A stretch of DNA of 64,000 nt from Streptomyces bluensis (GTDB lineage: Bacteria; Actinomycetota; Actinomycetes; Streptomycetales; Streptomycetaceae): contig NZ_BMVM01000009.1 of the NCBI RefSeq assembly GCF_014650715.1, positions 186,001-250,000 on the forward strand. Direction: 5' to 3'. The notes under the pieces were generated by a model that saw only the letters and a list, made by a program, of their open reading frames with translations, did no database searches and was not told where the DNA came from. The position numbers were made by a program, and so were the translations under genes. Positions 7,319-15,593 of this stretch are shown here, piece after piece. The stretch's first letter is position 1. The number at the start of each line of letters is the position of its first letter.

Positions 7319-8742
7319 GCACGAGCGCCAACACCAAGACCAACACCAACACCAACACCAACCCCACGATCGAGACCGTCAGCCCCGCCACCGGCCGGCC
7401 GATAGCCGTCTACGAGGCCTGGGACGCCGCGCGGATCGAGACCGCCGTGGGGCGGGCACACGCCGCCTCCCTCGCCTGGGCACGGGTGCCGGTCACCGAG
7501 CGGGCCGGGCGGGCGGCGCGCCTCGCGGACACGCTGCGCGAGCACGCCGGGCAGCTCGCCGAGCTGGCCGTGGCCGAGATGGGCAAGCCCGTCACCGAAG
7601 CGGCGGGAGAGGTGGAGAAGTCCGCGCTGACCGCCGACTACTACGCCCGGCAGGGCCCGGACCTCCTGGCCGACCAGCGCGTGGCCGTCGACGGCGCCGA
7701 AGCCTGGGTGGCGTACGAGCCGGCCGGGCTGCTGCTGGCGGTCATGCCATGGAACTTCCCCGTCTGGCAGGTCATGCGCTTCGCCGTTCCCGCGCTGGTG
7801 GCGGGCAACGGCATCCTGCTCAAACACGCCTCCAACGTCACCGGCAGCGCCCTCGCCCTCCAGGACCTCTTCGTGGAGGCGGGATTCCCCGACGGCCTGG
7901 TCAGCGCCCTGGTGGTCGCGGATGTGGACGTTCCCGGTGTGACCGCGCGGCTCATCGAGGACGAACGCGTCGCCGCCGTCACCCTCACCGGCAGCAACCG
8001 CGCCGGTGCGGCCGTCGGGGCGGCGGCCGGACGCGCCGCGAAGAAGTCCGTTCTGGAACTGGGCGGTTCGGACGCGTTCGTGGTCCTCGACGACGCCGAC
8101 GTCGAACGAGCCGCGGCGGCCGCGGTCAAGGCCCGGTTCACGAATTCCGGGCAGAGCTGTGTGTGCGCGAAACGGTTCATCGTCGCCGCGCCCGTGGCCG
8201 ACGCGTTCACCGCCGCGTTCGTGGCCGGCGTCGAAAGCCTCCGCCTCGGTGACCCGCGCGACCCGGACACCCAGGTCGGTCCCCTGGCCCGGGACGACCT
8301 GCGCGCGGCGATACAGCGGCAGGTCGAGGAGTCGGTGGCCGCCGGAGCCCGCCTGCTCACCGGGGGCAAGCCGCTGCCGGGCGAGGGCTACTTCCACCAG
8401 CCGACCGTGCTCGCCGGCACCGGGCCGGGCATGGCCGCCTTCGACGAGGAGACCTTCGGCCCGCTGGCCGCCATCGCCGTCGCCCGCGACACCGAGGACG
8501 CCGTACGACTCGCCAACGCCACCGCCTACGGGCTGGGCCTGAGCGTGTGGACCGCCGACGCGTCCCGGGGCGTCGCTGTCGCCCGCCGTATCACCAGTGG
8601 GGCCGCATTCGTCAACGCGATCGTCGCTTCCGACCCACGCCTGCCCTTCGGGGGGACCAAGCGCAGCGGCTACGGCCGTGAGCTGGCCGCCGAAGGCATC
8701 CGCGAGTTCACCAACACGCGCGCGTACTGGGTCGCCGCCTGA
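7315..8742 (+). CDS. NAD(P)-dependent aldehyde dehydrogenase (SSADH/GabD-like)
   Basis: 475 aa, full-length for the ALDH superfamily. Seen: MPWNFPVWQVMRFAVPALVAGN (cofactor site), VTLTGSNRAGAAVG, LELGGSDAFVVLDDAD with the general-base Glu (about residue 247), FTNSGQSCVCAKRF with the nucleophilic Cys (about 282), and EETFGPLAAI. The pattern is closest to succinate-semialdehyde dehydrogenases of the short GabD2 type. The N-terminus is odd: after the start come ~13 residues of Asn/Thr repeat (TNTNTNTNPT) encoded by ACCAAC repeats, probably disordered. Last gene of the GntR-controlled operon; it should oxidise an aldehyde made upstream to an acid. Confidence 0.9.
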   Translation: MSTSANTKTNTNTNTNPTIETVSPATGRPIAVYEAWDAARIETAVGRAHAASLAWARVPVTERAGRAARLADTLREHAGQLAELAVAEMGKPVTEAAGEVEKSALTADYYARQGPDLLADQRVAVDGAEAWVAYEPAGLLLAVMPWNFPVWQVMRFAVPALVAGNGILLKHASNVTGSALALQDLFVEAGFPDGLVSALVVADVDVPGVTARLIEDERVAAVTLTGSNRAGAAVGAAAGRAAKKSVLELGGSDAFVVLDDADVERAAAAAVKARFTNSGQSCVCAKRFIVAAPVADAFTAAFVAGVESLRLGDPRDPDTQVGPLARDDLRAAIQRQVEESVAAGARLLTGGKPLPGEGYFHQPTVLAGTGPGMAAFDEETFGPLAAIAVARDTEDAVRLANATAYGLGLSVWTADASRGVAVARRITSGAAFVNAIVASDPRLPFGGTKRSGYGRELAAEGIREFTNTRAYWVAA

Positions 8743-8872
8743 CCGTCGATTCGCCAGGCGCGGACGGGAGCTGCCCGGCCCCTCTTGCGCGGGCGGGAGA
8801 CAATGGACGGTGGCCCGTCCTCACAGGGGGGCCACCGGACGTGTACTCGGACGTGTACGAGGAGGAGAAGAC

Positions 8873-9235
8873 ATGGCGGAGCCCACGCCGCGTCGGAACG
8901 AACCGCGGCTACGCCCCGCGCCCCTGCTCTTCGAGCCCACGGAAGCGGCCACCGACCCGGAGCACTTCTTCGATCTGGAGTCGATCGACGACCCGCGGGC
9001 GCTGCTGGCCCGTGCGACGGACCTGGCGCACGCGTTCCGCGCGGCGGCGGACCGGGCCGTGGAGTTCCAGGCCATCGCAGCGGCCCAGCTCGCCGACCCG
9101 CGCCGCTTCGACCGGCTGACACCGGCGGACATCGCCGAACGGGCCGAGTGGACCGAGGACTACGCGAAGAAGATGGTCGACTTCGGCCGGGACCTGATGC
9201 GGGGGCTGGACGGGCAGGGCCCCGAGGCGCTGTGA
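8873..9235 (+). CDS. Small conserved-type hypothetical protein
   Basis: 120 aa starting at ATG 8873 with a strong ribosome site (GGAGGAGAAG, 8861-8870). Not recognised. The N-terminal ~25 residues are Pro/Arg-rich; the rest is acidic and predicted mostly helical (DPRALLARATDLAHAFRAAADRAVEFQAIAAAQLADP), ending in a charged helix. There is no signal peptide or membrane segment. Just upstream (about 8838-8860) GGACGTGTAC occurs twice in tandem. Confidence 0.65.
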   Translation: MAEPTPRRNEPRLRPAPLLFEPTEAATDPEHFFDLESIDDPRALLARATDLAHAFRAAADRAVEFQAIAAAQLADPRRFDRLTPADIAERAEWTEDYAKKMVDFGRDLMRGLDGQGPEAL

Positions 9236-9290
9236 GCGGGAGAGTGTGAGCCGGCGTCGTCGCCTCACGGTGTCCGCGGCCCGCTATCCG

Positions 9291-9338
9291 CGACCCGGTG
9301 TCCACGACCCGGTGTTCGCGACCCGGTGTTCGCGACCG
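9291..9338. repeat. 14-bp tandem repeat, ~3.4 copies
   Basis: Units begin CGACCCGGTG: 9291-9304, 9305-9318 and 9319-9332, then a partial copy. Units two and three are identical (CGACCCGGTGTTCG). It lies in the non-coding gap between the small hypothetical gene and the primase-like gene; no function is evident. Confidence 0.8.
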
Positions 9339-9464
9339 CACCACGGCCTGCGGCTACCACGCTGGCATATGCCGGGCGGGAAGATACCCCACTCGCGCAC
9401 CTCCCGTCCCGTTTTCCGGCAACCGCCCGGAATCGGGCACTCACCGCCGGTACATCTGGACGGC

Positions 9465-10106
9465 ATGAGCGAGCACCCGCATCCGCAGAATCGTTCGGTG
9501 AGCGCGTATCCCCACCACCACGTCGACGTTCCGGGCGGCACCGCCTCGGACGTCACCTCCGAAGGGGCGGCCTGGCTTGCCTCCGCAGGAACGTATCCGC
9601 GCGGCACGCTCACGCTGTGGGAGGAACGGCCCGCCGCACCGGTCGTCCTGCCCTGCGGCAAGGTCTTCGACATCGTCAGCGTGCCCGCACTCTTCGGGCG
9701 GCGGATGCTGGACCGGCTGTGGGAGGAGGGCCCGGGTTCGGGCCCCGTGGCGACGTACCGTGGACGCACTCTCCTCTTCGCGGCCCCCGGCACCGCCCAG
9801 CGCCTGCCCTCGCTCATGGCGTGGGAGGAGTGGAGCTCGCCCGGCAGGACCGGTGCCGTACCGCCGCTGTTGTGTCACGGCACCGGTGACGCGGTGACCG
9901 TCCCGGCCCTGCGCCCCGCGCCCGAGAGCACCACCACCGCCGACCGGCTCGCGAGCCGCTGGCTCGTCGCGCCCGACACCCGCACCCCGTGGCTTCCCGG
10001 GCCCGAGGTGCTGCTGTGGGCGGCCGTCCGGGCGGCCCGTTCCGCGGTCTCCGCGGCCGTGCGGATATCGATTTTTCCTCCCGCCGACCAGGGTGCTAAG
10101 GTCTAG
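9465..10106 (+). CDS. Hypothetical protein; resembles Streptomyces primase/polymerase-N-like small proteins
   Basis: 213 aa from ATG 9465; the frame stays open to 9246 but that part contains the tandem repeats and is unlikely to be translated. Conspicuous segments are EGAAWLASAGTYPRG, VVLPCGKVFDIVSVPALFGRRMLDRLW and SRWLVAPDTRTPWLPGPEVLLWAAVRAAR. I recall similar Streptomyces proteins being annotated as 'bifunctional DNA primase/polymerase', from distant similarity to the N-terminal domain of plasmid/phage prim-pol enzymes. The acidic catalytic residues of an active prim-pol are not obvious here, so activity is doubtful. It ends 11 bp before tRNA-Lys. Confidence 0.7.
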   Translation: MSEHPHPQNRSVSAYPHHHVDVPGGTASDVTSEGAAWLASAGTYPRGTLTLWEERPAAPVVLPCGKVFDIVSVPALFGRRMLDRLWEEGPGSGPVATYRGRTLLFAAPGTAQRLPSLMAWEEWSSPGRTGAVPPLLCHGTGDAVTVPALRPAPESTTTADRLASRWLVAPDTRTPWLPGPEVLLWAAVRAARSAVSAAVRISIFPPADQGAKV

Positions 10107-10117
10107 CACGTCAGCAG

Positions 10118-10191
10118 GCGCCGCTAGCTCAGTTGGTTAGAGCAGCTGACTCTTAATCAGCGGGTCCGGGGTTCGAGTCCCTGGCGGCGCA
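10118..10191 (+). tRNA. tRNA-Lys (anticodon CUU), copy 1
   Basis: 74-nt cloverleaf: acceptor GCGCCGC paired with GCGGCGC, D-loop AGTTGGTTAGA, anticodon stem CTGA/TCAG around a loop with CTT, T-loop GGTTCGAGTCC. CCA is not encoded. The same 74 nt recur at 24816 and 30362. TCAGCAG directly before the gene is shared with copy 3, and the hairpin after it with copy 2. Confidence 0.97.
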
Positions 10192-10197
10192 CGATGT

Positions 10198-10251
10198 CGA
10201 TGGCGAGGCATGTTCGCGGAAAGCGCGAACCTCCTCGCCATCGTTGTTTTT
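10198..10251 (+). terminator. Rho-independent terminator after tRNA-Lys copy 1
   Basis: CGATGGCGAGG (10198-10208) pairs with CCTCGCCATCG (10233-10243), with an inner TTCGCG/CGCGAA stem around GAAA, followed by TTGTTTTT. A near-copy of the whole segment follows tRNA-Lys copy 2. Confidence 0.85.
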
Positions 10252-10364
10252 GCGCGGCTTTGCCGCGCGTTGTGGGGGCTTCGCCACCCACACCCCCATC
10301 CCCCCGGAGACGGGGGAACCGTGGGGTGCGGAGTGACCGTGAGGTACGAGCTGCCCCGAGGGCT

Positions 10365-11825
10365 CTAGTCCAGGATCGTGATCCGTACCGTCCAGGCGCC
10401 CGAGGGGGTGTGGCCGTCGACCTGGACCCGTACGTTCTCGCCCGGCACCGTGAAGCTCTCCCCCACGGCGACCGGGGCGTCCGCGAGCGGCGGGTAGACC
10501 GACTCGTCTCCGCAGGACTCGGTGCGGGGGTGGGCGTCGACGACCTCGACGGGGCCGCCGCCGGACTCGGTGCCGCTGCGGATGCGGTAGACGAGGATGC
10601 CCTGGTGGCAGACGGAGCCGTCGTTGCCCAGCGGACCCCGCGCCTCGAAGGCGAGCGCGCTGTCCCGTCCGGTCCGTACGACCGCCAGCTTCGTACCGCG
10701 CCCGGTACCGAAGGGGACCGGGTCCTCGGCCTCGATGACCTGGTCGCCGACCCCGAACGCCCTCGTCCCCAGTGCCTGCCCGCCGTCCGCACCGGCCTCC
10801 GGCCCGGCTGCCCCCGCCGCCCCGGCCGTCGTGGCCCCGTCCGGCGCCGGCCCCGCCGACAGCGGCTCCAGCGTCAGGCGTGTCACACCCGACCCTCGTA
10901 CGCACGCCACCTGGTGCGATTCCAGCCAGCCGAGTTTCCACTTGTGCCAGCCGAAGAGGTCCGGGGCGAGGCCGAACTGGCTGCCCATGAGGTCCCAGTC
11001 GCCGACGTAGGTGTCCCAGTCGCCCTTGCCGTCGGTGGGGCGGTGGTAGAGGTCGGGCAGGTCGAAGACGTGGCCGGTCTCGTGGGCGAGGACGAGGCGG
11101 TCCGGGGGATGGTTCTCGAAGACGGTGACGACACGGCGGATCAGCGTGCCGTCGGCCTCCAGCGGCGTGTCGAGGTTGACGACCTTCGTCGCGTCCGAGT
11201 CGACGCCCGGGGCGTCCGGGTCGGCGACGAAGTACACGATGTCGTAGGCCGAGAAGTCGATCCGGTCGTCGGCCGCGCGCATGGCGTCGCGCAGGTAGGC
11301 GGTCCGGTGCTCGGCGTCCCAGTCGCGCTCTATGGCGTAGGCCGTGGACGGCTGCGGCATCTGGATCCAGTCGTTCCGCGGGTGCGGGCGCAGCGTGAAC
11401 TTGCCGTACGAGGCGCGTTCGAAGAAGCGGCTGGTGGCAGGGAAGTGGTCGGCGGTCAGTTCGGCCGGTGTGGTCAGCGGGGTCGAGTCCGGGAAGGACA
11501 GGAAGACCATCAGGGCGTCGAGGGAGCGGGTGGGGCGCGGGTAGGAGGCGTTCCAGGTGTCGACGCCCTCCGAGTGGTGGGCGCCGGTCCGCTTCAGCGC
11601 GCAGGCCTCCGACAGGGGCACGGCCACCGAGGGCGCGGCGATCAGTGAGGTCGCGGCGAGGGCGGTCAGCGCCATGAACACGGCGGCGGTGCTCCGCAGA
11701 CTCGGTGACCTGCCGGGGGTGCCCACCCCCAGGACGAGCGCCTTCACCGTGCGTCGGATTCCAGCGCGTGCGCGCGCCCCGAGGAGCCCGTGGATGAGTC
11801 CTTTCGTGGGGAGCGGGCGCGACAC
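10365..11825 (-). CDS. Secreted M6-family (immune inhibitor A-like) metalloprotease
   Basis: 486 aa from GTG 11825, chosen because CGGAGG lies 6 bp upstream; the open frame continues to 11951. A long N-region with twin Arg, then a hydrophobic stretch (STAAVFMALTALAATSLIAAPSVAVP, about residues 45-70), indicates export. The zinc site HETGHVFDLPD (H248, E249, H252) and a downstream WDLMGS Met-turn-like segment (about 277-282) are typical of M6/zincin proteases; SFPDSTPL and the ATSRFFERASYGKF region are typical of the M6 domain. The C-terminal ~180 residues form a beta-rich domain without catalytic motifs, interrupted by a Gly/Ala-rich linker. Transcribed away from the GGDEF/EAL gene. Confidence 0.88.
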   Translation of the reverse strand: MSRPLPTKGLIHGLLGARARAGIRRTVKALVLGVGTPGRSPSLRSTAAVFMALTALAATSLIAAPSVAVPLSEACALKRTGAHHSEGVDTWNASYPRPTRSLDALMVFLSFPDSTPLTTPAELTADHFPATSRFFERASYGKFTLRPHPRNDWIQMPQPSTAYAIERDWDAEHRTAYLRDAMRAADDRIDFSAYDIVYFVADPDAPGVDSDATKVVNLDTPLEADGTLIRRVVTVFENHPPDRLVLAHETGHVFDLPDLYHRPTDGKGDWDTYVGDWDLMGSQFGLAPDLFGWHKWKLGWLESHQVACVRGSGVTRLTLEPLSAGPAPDGATTAGAAGAAGPEAGADGGQALGTRAFGVGDQVIEAEDPVPFGTGRGTKLAVVRTGRDSALAFEARGPLGNDGSVCHQGILVYRIRSGTESGGGPVEVVDAHPRTESCGDESVYPPLADAPVAVGESFTVPGENVRVQVDGHTPSGAWTVRITILD

Positions 11826-12036
11826 ATGAACCTCCGGAGGCGAGCTTCGGTGACATCGCACCCAGATTGTGATAGTTCGTAGCGATTTGCCTTGTTTGCG
11901 CGGTCCGGACGGGTGAGGGGGATTCCGAGCGCCGACACCCCGGGAGCTCACGGAACGTCACAATCGGTCGACCCACGGAACGAAGCCGTCCAGGGACGGG
12001 CAGAAACGATCTGTCAGAACCGAGGGGTGTTCCGGG

Positions 12037-12048
12037 ACACTGAAGTGT
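12037..12048. promoter_or_regulatory. Inverted repeat ACAC-TGAA-GTGT upstream of cdgA-like gene
   Basis: It lies about 145 bp before the GGDEF/EAL start, in the 367-bp divergent region shared with the protease. ACAC/GTGT half-sites resemble those of BldD, which is known to control cdgA in S. coelicolor, but the spacer is 4 rather than 5 bp, so this is only a candidate. No other clear site was seen in 11826-12192. Confidence 0.3.
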
Positions 12049-12192
12049 GGCTGCACGGGCCTGAGGGCAGCCTCTATGATCGGCACACTTTCCTGCACGG
12101 ACACGGCTTGAGCGGCGACCCGCACCCGGTCTGCCGCCCCGACGCGAGACACGAGATCTGTACGTACGACGAGCGCACTGCGGGAGCGAACG

Positions 12193-14316
12193 GTGAGCGG
12201 AACATCCGAAGGGCAGGCGCCCGCGGTGGATCTGGTCCAGCCGATCGTCACAGAGCGTGACACCTGCACAGCACCTCGTACCCCCACGCCCTTCAGCACG
12301 ACACTGGCGTCACCGACGCCCCATGCGTTCCGTGCCGCCTTCGGCGCGGCGCCGCTCGCCATGGCCGTGGTGAACCGCAAGGGGCTGGTGGTCACCGCCA
12401 ACGACGCGATGGGCGCGCTGCTCGGGGGCGGGACGGAACGGCTGGTCGGGCGGGTTGCCGCCGATCTGGTGGACCTCGCCTCGGACGCCCGCACCGGGCA
12501 TGCGTACCGCGAGATGCTGCGCGGCCGCCAGGCCCGGCTGTACTGCACACGCCGCATCAGGCACCCCGACGGACGCTCCCTCTGGGTGCAGGTGACGGTG
12601 TCGCCGCTGCCCAGGGAGGCGGCCGTACCGGGTGAGCCGACGGGCACCGCTGCGGGGGGCGCGCTCACGGATTCCGGCGAACCGGCGCACCACCAGAGCG
12701 ACTTCGGCCACTCCGCACAACGGCTGCCGGACCCGGCGAGACCGGCGCACCGCCCGGTCGAGGCCGACGGGACCGTATCCAAACCGGCCAACTTCCGTAC
12801 CTCCGCCGCCTCCACCGCCGCCCTTCAGGCGCAGCCCGTCGTCCTGCTGTCCATCGCCGACATCACCGACCGCCGTGAACTCCAGGCGCGGCTGCGGGAC
12901 TTGCAGATGCACGACCCGGTGACCCGGCTGCCCAACCGGACGCTCTTCTTCGAGCGGCTGTCGGCGGCGCTGGAGGCGGAGGCGTACGAGGAGAGCGGGA
13001 CCGGCCGGATCGGGCTCTGCTACCTGGATCTGGACGGCTTCAAGGCGATCAACGACACGCTCGGGCACCGGGCAGGCGACCGGCTCCTCGCGGCCGTCGC
13101 CAAGAGGCTCACGCGATGCGCCGAGGAGGCGGGGTGCGCCCGGACGAGCGAGCCGCTGGTGGCCCGGCTCGGCGGTGACGAGTTCGCGCTGCTCGTCGAG
13201 GACTCCACCGGCACCGACCAGCTCTCCGAGCTCGCGGACTCCGTACTGAAGGCCGTGCAGGCGCCGTTCGACATCGCCGGCCGGCGGCTGTCCGTCTCGG
13301 CGTCGATCGGTGTGGTGGAGCGGCGCGTGGCGGGCACGACCGCGACGGCTCTGATGCAGGCCGCCGACACGACGCTGTACTGGGCGAAGGCCGACGGCAA
13401 GTCCCGCTGGACGCTCTTCGACCCCGAGCGCAACGCGAACCGGATGACCCGTCAGGCCCTGTCCTCCACGCTCCGGCCGGCCGTCGACCGCGGTGAGTTC
13501 GTCCTGGAGTACCAGCCGTTGGTGGACATGGAGTGCGGCGAGGTGCGCGGTGTCGAGGCGCTGGTGCGCTGGAACCACCCGCAGTTCGGCACGCTACAGC
13601 CGAATCGGTTCATCTCCCTGGCCGAGGAGGACGGTTCCATCGTGCAGCTCGGCCGGTGGGTCCTCGCCACCGCGTGCCGGCAGGCGCGGCGCTGGCAGCT
13701 CGACCACCCCGACCGGGCACCGCTCTTCATCAGCGTGAACGTGGCCGTGCGCCAGGTCTGGGACTCCGACCTGGTCGCGGACGTGGCGGAGATCCTCGCG
13801 GAGACGGGCCTGCCTCCGCACCTGCTCCAGCTCGAACTCACCGAGTCGGCGGTCATGGGCTCCGCCGGCCGCCCGCTCCAGGCCCTCCAGGCGCTGAGCG
13901 ACATGGGCGTACGCATCGCCATCGACGACTTCGGCACCGGGTACTCGAACCTCGCCTACCTCAGCCGGCTGCCGGTCTCCGTGCTGAAGCTGGACGGGGC
14001 GTTCGTACGCGGCTTCCAGTACGAGAACGGCGAGTACGAGAACGGGAACGGGGACGGGAACGGGAACGGGAACCGGAACGGCGAGGGCGCCGAAGTCGAA
14101 CCGACCCCCGCCGACGAGGTCATCGTCGAGGCGCTCGTCCAGCTCGCCCACCGGCTCGGGCTCACGGTCACCGCCGAGTGCGTGGAGACGTCCTCGCAGG
14201 CGTCACGGCTGCGGCGCATCGGCTGTGACACCGGTCAGGGGTGGCTGTACTCGCGGCCGGTGCCGGCGGATCGTATCGCCGCGCTGCTGACGACGGTGAC
14301 CTGTCCTCAGGCCTGA
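12193..14316 (+). CDS. cdgA: PAS-GGDEF-EAL cyclic-di-GMP synthase/phosphodiesterase, probable CdgA
   Basis: 707 aa. An N-terminal PAS-like domain (about 45-145, then a poorly conserved linker to ~220) precedes a GGDEF domain with intact active site (RLGGDEFALL, about 332) and an EAL domain with GVEALVRWNHP, the DDFGTGYSNLAYL loop and TAECVET. All key residues of both activities appear present, so it may make and degrade c-di-GMP. An insertion of ~25 residues rich in Asn, Gly and Glu (YENGEYENGNGDGNG and on), encoded by hexamer repeats, sits between the KLDGAFVRG segment and the next helix. The neighbourhood (ehu genes, LPMO, tRNA-Lys, cslA) matches my memory of the S. coelicolor cdgA (SCO2817) region, hence the symbol. 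In Streptomyces such enzymes set the timing of development through BldD. Confidence 0.85.
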   Translation: MSGTSEGQAPAVDLVQPIVTERDTCTAPRTPTPFSTTLASPTPHAFRAAFGAAPLAMAVVNRKGLVVTANDAMGALLGGGTERLVGRVAADLVDLASDARTGHAYREMLRGRQARLYCTRRIRHPDGRSLWVQVTVSPLPREAAVPGEPTGTAAGGALTDSGEPAHHQSDFGHSAQRLPDPARPAHRPVEADGTVSKPANFRTSAASTAALQAQPVVLLSIADITDRRELQARLRDLQMHDPVTRLPNRTLFFERLSAALEAEAYEESGTGRIGLCYLDLDGFKAINDTLGHRAGDRLLAAVAKRLTRCAEEAGCARTSEPLVARLGGDEFALLVEDSTGTDQLSELADSVLKAVQAPFDIAGRRLSVSASIGVVERRVAGTTATALMQAADTTLYWAKADGKSRWTLFDPERNANRMTRQALSSTLRPAVDRGEFVLEYQPLVDMECGEVRGVEALVRWNHPQFGTLQPNRFISLAEEDGSIVQLGRWVLATACRQARRWQLDHPDRAPLFISVNVAVRQVWDSDLVADVAEILAETGLPPHLLQLELTESAVMGSAGRPLQALQALSDMGVRIAIDDFGTGYSNLAYLSRLPVSVLKLDGAFVRGFQYENGEYENGNGDGNGNGNRNGEGAEVEPTPADEVIVEALVQLAHRLGLTVTAECVETSSQASRLRRIGCDTGQGWLYSRPVPADRIAALLTTVTCPQA
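14024..14085. repeat. In-frame GGGAAC-type hexamer repeats inside the EAL domain
   Basis: Imperfect repeats of GGGAACG and GGGGACG units code for Asn-Gly/Asp-Gly runs. The unit length keeps the frame, so copy-number change would alter only the linker length. Confidence 0.75.
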
Positions 14317-14364
14317 CCGACTTCGGGCGCTGAATGACCCGGTCCCAGGCCTGGGCTGCTCGGC

Positions 14365-15453
14365 TCACGCCGTCGGCAACCCGTAGGCGTCCGCGATCAG
14401 TTCGTACGAGCGCAGGCGCAGGTCCGGGCTGTGGGCGTGGGAGGTGATCATCAACTCGTCGGCGCCCGTGCGCTTGTGGAGGTCGTCGAGGCCGGCGCGG
14501 ACCTCCTCCACCGTGCCGTGGATGACGTTGGAGTTCCAGCTCGCGATGAACTCCCGCTCCATCGGGCTGAACTCGTACGCCTCCGCCTCCTCCGGGGTGG
14601 GCACCAGGCCCGGTCGGCCCGTGCGCAGGCGAACCATGTTCAGCGCGGCGGCCATGACCTGACGGCGGGCATCCCTCTCGTCCTCGGCGGCGAGGGCGGA
14701 GACGCCGATGAGGGCGTACGGCTCGTCCAGGACGGCGGAGGGCCGGAAGGACTCGCGGTACAGGTCGAGGGCCGGGATCGTGTTCTGCGCGGAGAAGTGG
14801 TGCGCGAAGGCGAAGGGCAGGCCGAGGGCGGCGGCGAGGCGGGCGCTGAAGCCGGAGGAACCAAGGAGCCAGACGGGCGGGCGGTGCGGGGACTGTACGC
14901 CGCCGGGGGACGTGCTCTGGACGGGGCCCGGGACGGCGTGGATACGGCTGTAGGGGTGGCCGTCGGGGAAGTCGTCGTCCAGGAAGCGGGTGAGCTCCGC
15001 GAGCTGCTCGGGGAAGTCGTCGGCGCCTTCGCGCAGACGGTCCGTGCGGCGGAGGGCTGCGGCTGTGGCGCCGTCCGTGCCCGGGGCGCGCCCGAGGCCC
15101 AGGTCGATACGGCCCGGCGCCATCGCCTCCAGGGTGCCGAACTGCTCCGCTATGACCAGGGGGGCGTGGTTGGGGAGCATCACGCCGCCCGAGCCGAGGC
15201 GGATGCGGCTGGTGTGGGCGGCGAGGTGGGCGAGGATCACGGCGGGGGAGCTCGATGCCACGCCCGGCATGGAGTGGTGCTCGGCGACCCAGTAACGGTG
15301 GTAGCCACGGGACTCCGCGAGGCGGGACAGTTCGACGCTGGCCCGGAGGGCGTCGGTGGCGGTGCGGCCTGCTCCGACGGTGACCAGGTCCAGGACGGAG
15401 AGGGGGACGGGGGCGGTGCCCTGTGCCATGCCTCGGATCTCGTCTGCCGTCAC
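14365..15453 (-). CDS. LLM-class flavin-dependent monooxygenase (luciferase-like)
   Basis: 362 aa from GTG 15453, preceded by AGGAGGC at a suitable distance; ATG 15429 is an alternative. The TIM-barrel signatures of LLM oxidoreductases are clear: LSVLDLVTVG at the N-terminus, YWVAEHHSMPGVASSSPAVILAHLAAHTSRIRLGSGGVMLPNH, VIAEQFGTLEAMAPGRIDLGLGRAPGTD, and PPVWLLGSSGFSARLAAALGLPFAFAHHF. This is the MsnO8/YhbW-like group using reduced FMN. Substrate unknown. It points the same way as the two racemase-type genes upstream, with a 140-bp gap that may contain its own promoter. Confidence 0.9.
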   Translation of the reverse strand: MTADEIRGMAQGTAPVPLSVLDLVTVGAGRTATDALRASVELSRLAESRGYHRYWVAEHHSMPGVASSSPAVILAHLAAHTSRIRLGSGGVMLPNHAPLVIAEQFGTLEAMAPGRIDLGLGRAPGTDGATAAALRRTDRLREGADDFPEQLAELTRFLDDDFPDGHPYSRIHAVPGPVQSTSPGGVQSPHRPPVWLLGSSGFSARLAAALGLPFAFAHHFSAQNTIPALDLYRESFRPSAVLDEPYALIGVSALAAEDERDARRQVMAAALNMVRLRTGRPGLVPTPEEAEAYEFSPMEREFIASWNSNVIHGTVEEVRAGLDDLHKRTGADELMITSHAHSPDLRLRSYELIADAYGLPTA

Positions 15454-15593
15454 GGTGGGTGCCTCCTGTGGTTGTGCCGTGCGTGGTGCGGTGCCCGCGC
15501 CGGTCAACAGGAGGCTCACTCCGCTTATTCCCGGGGTCGTTTTGTTCCCGGGGCCGTGCGCGGGCGGCGCCCGCCTGTCGGGCGGCACGGGGC

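Noticed and set aside
10153..11976. Long minus-strand frame covering the protease and ending inside tRNA-Lys with text 'AARDSNPGPAD'
   Set aside because: It is the antisense reading of the tRNA and of the protease gene. The same peptide tail appears opposite each tRNA-Lys copy, a known source of false gene calls.
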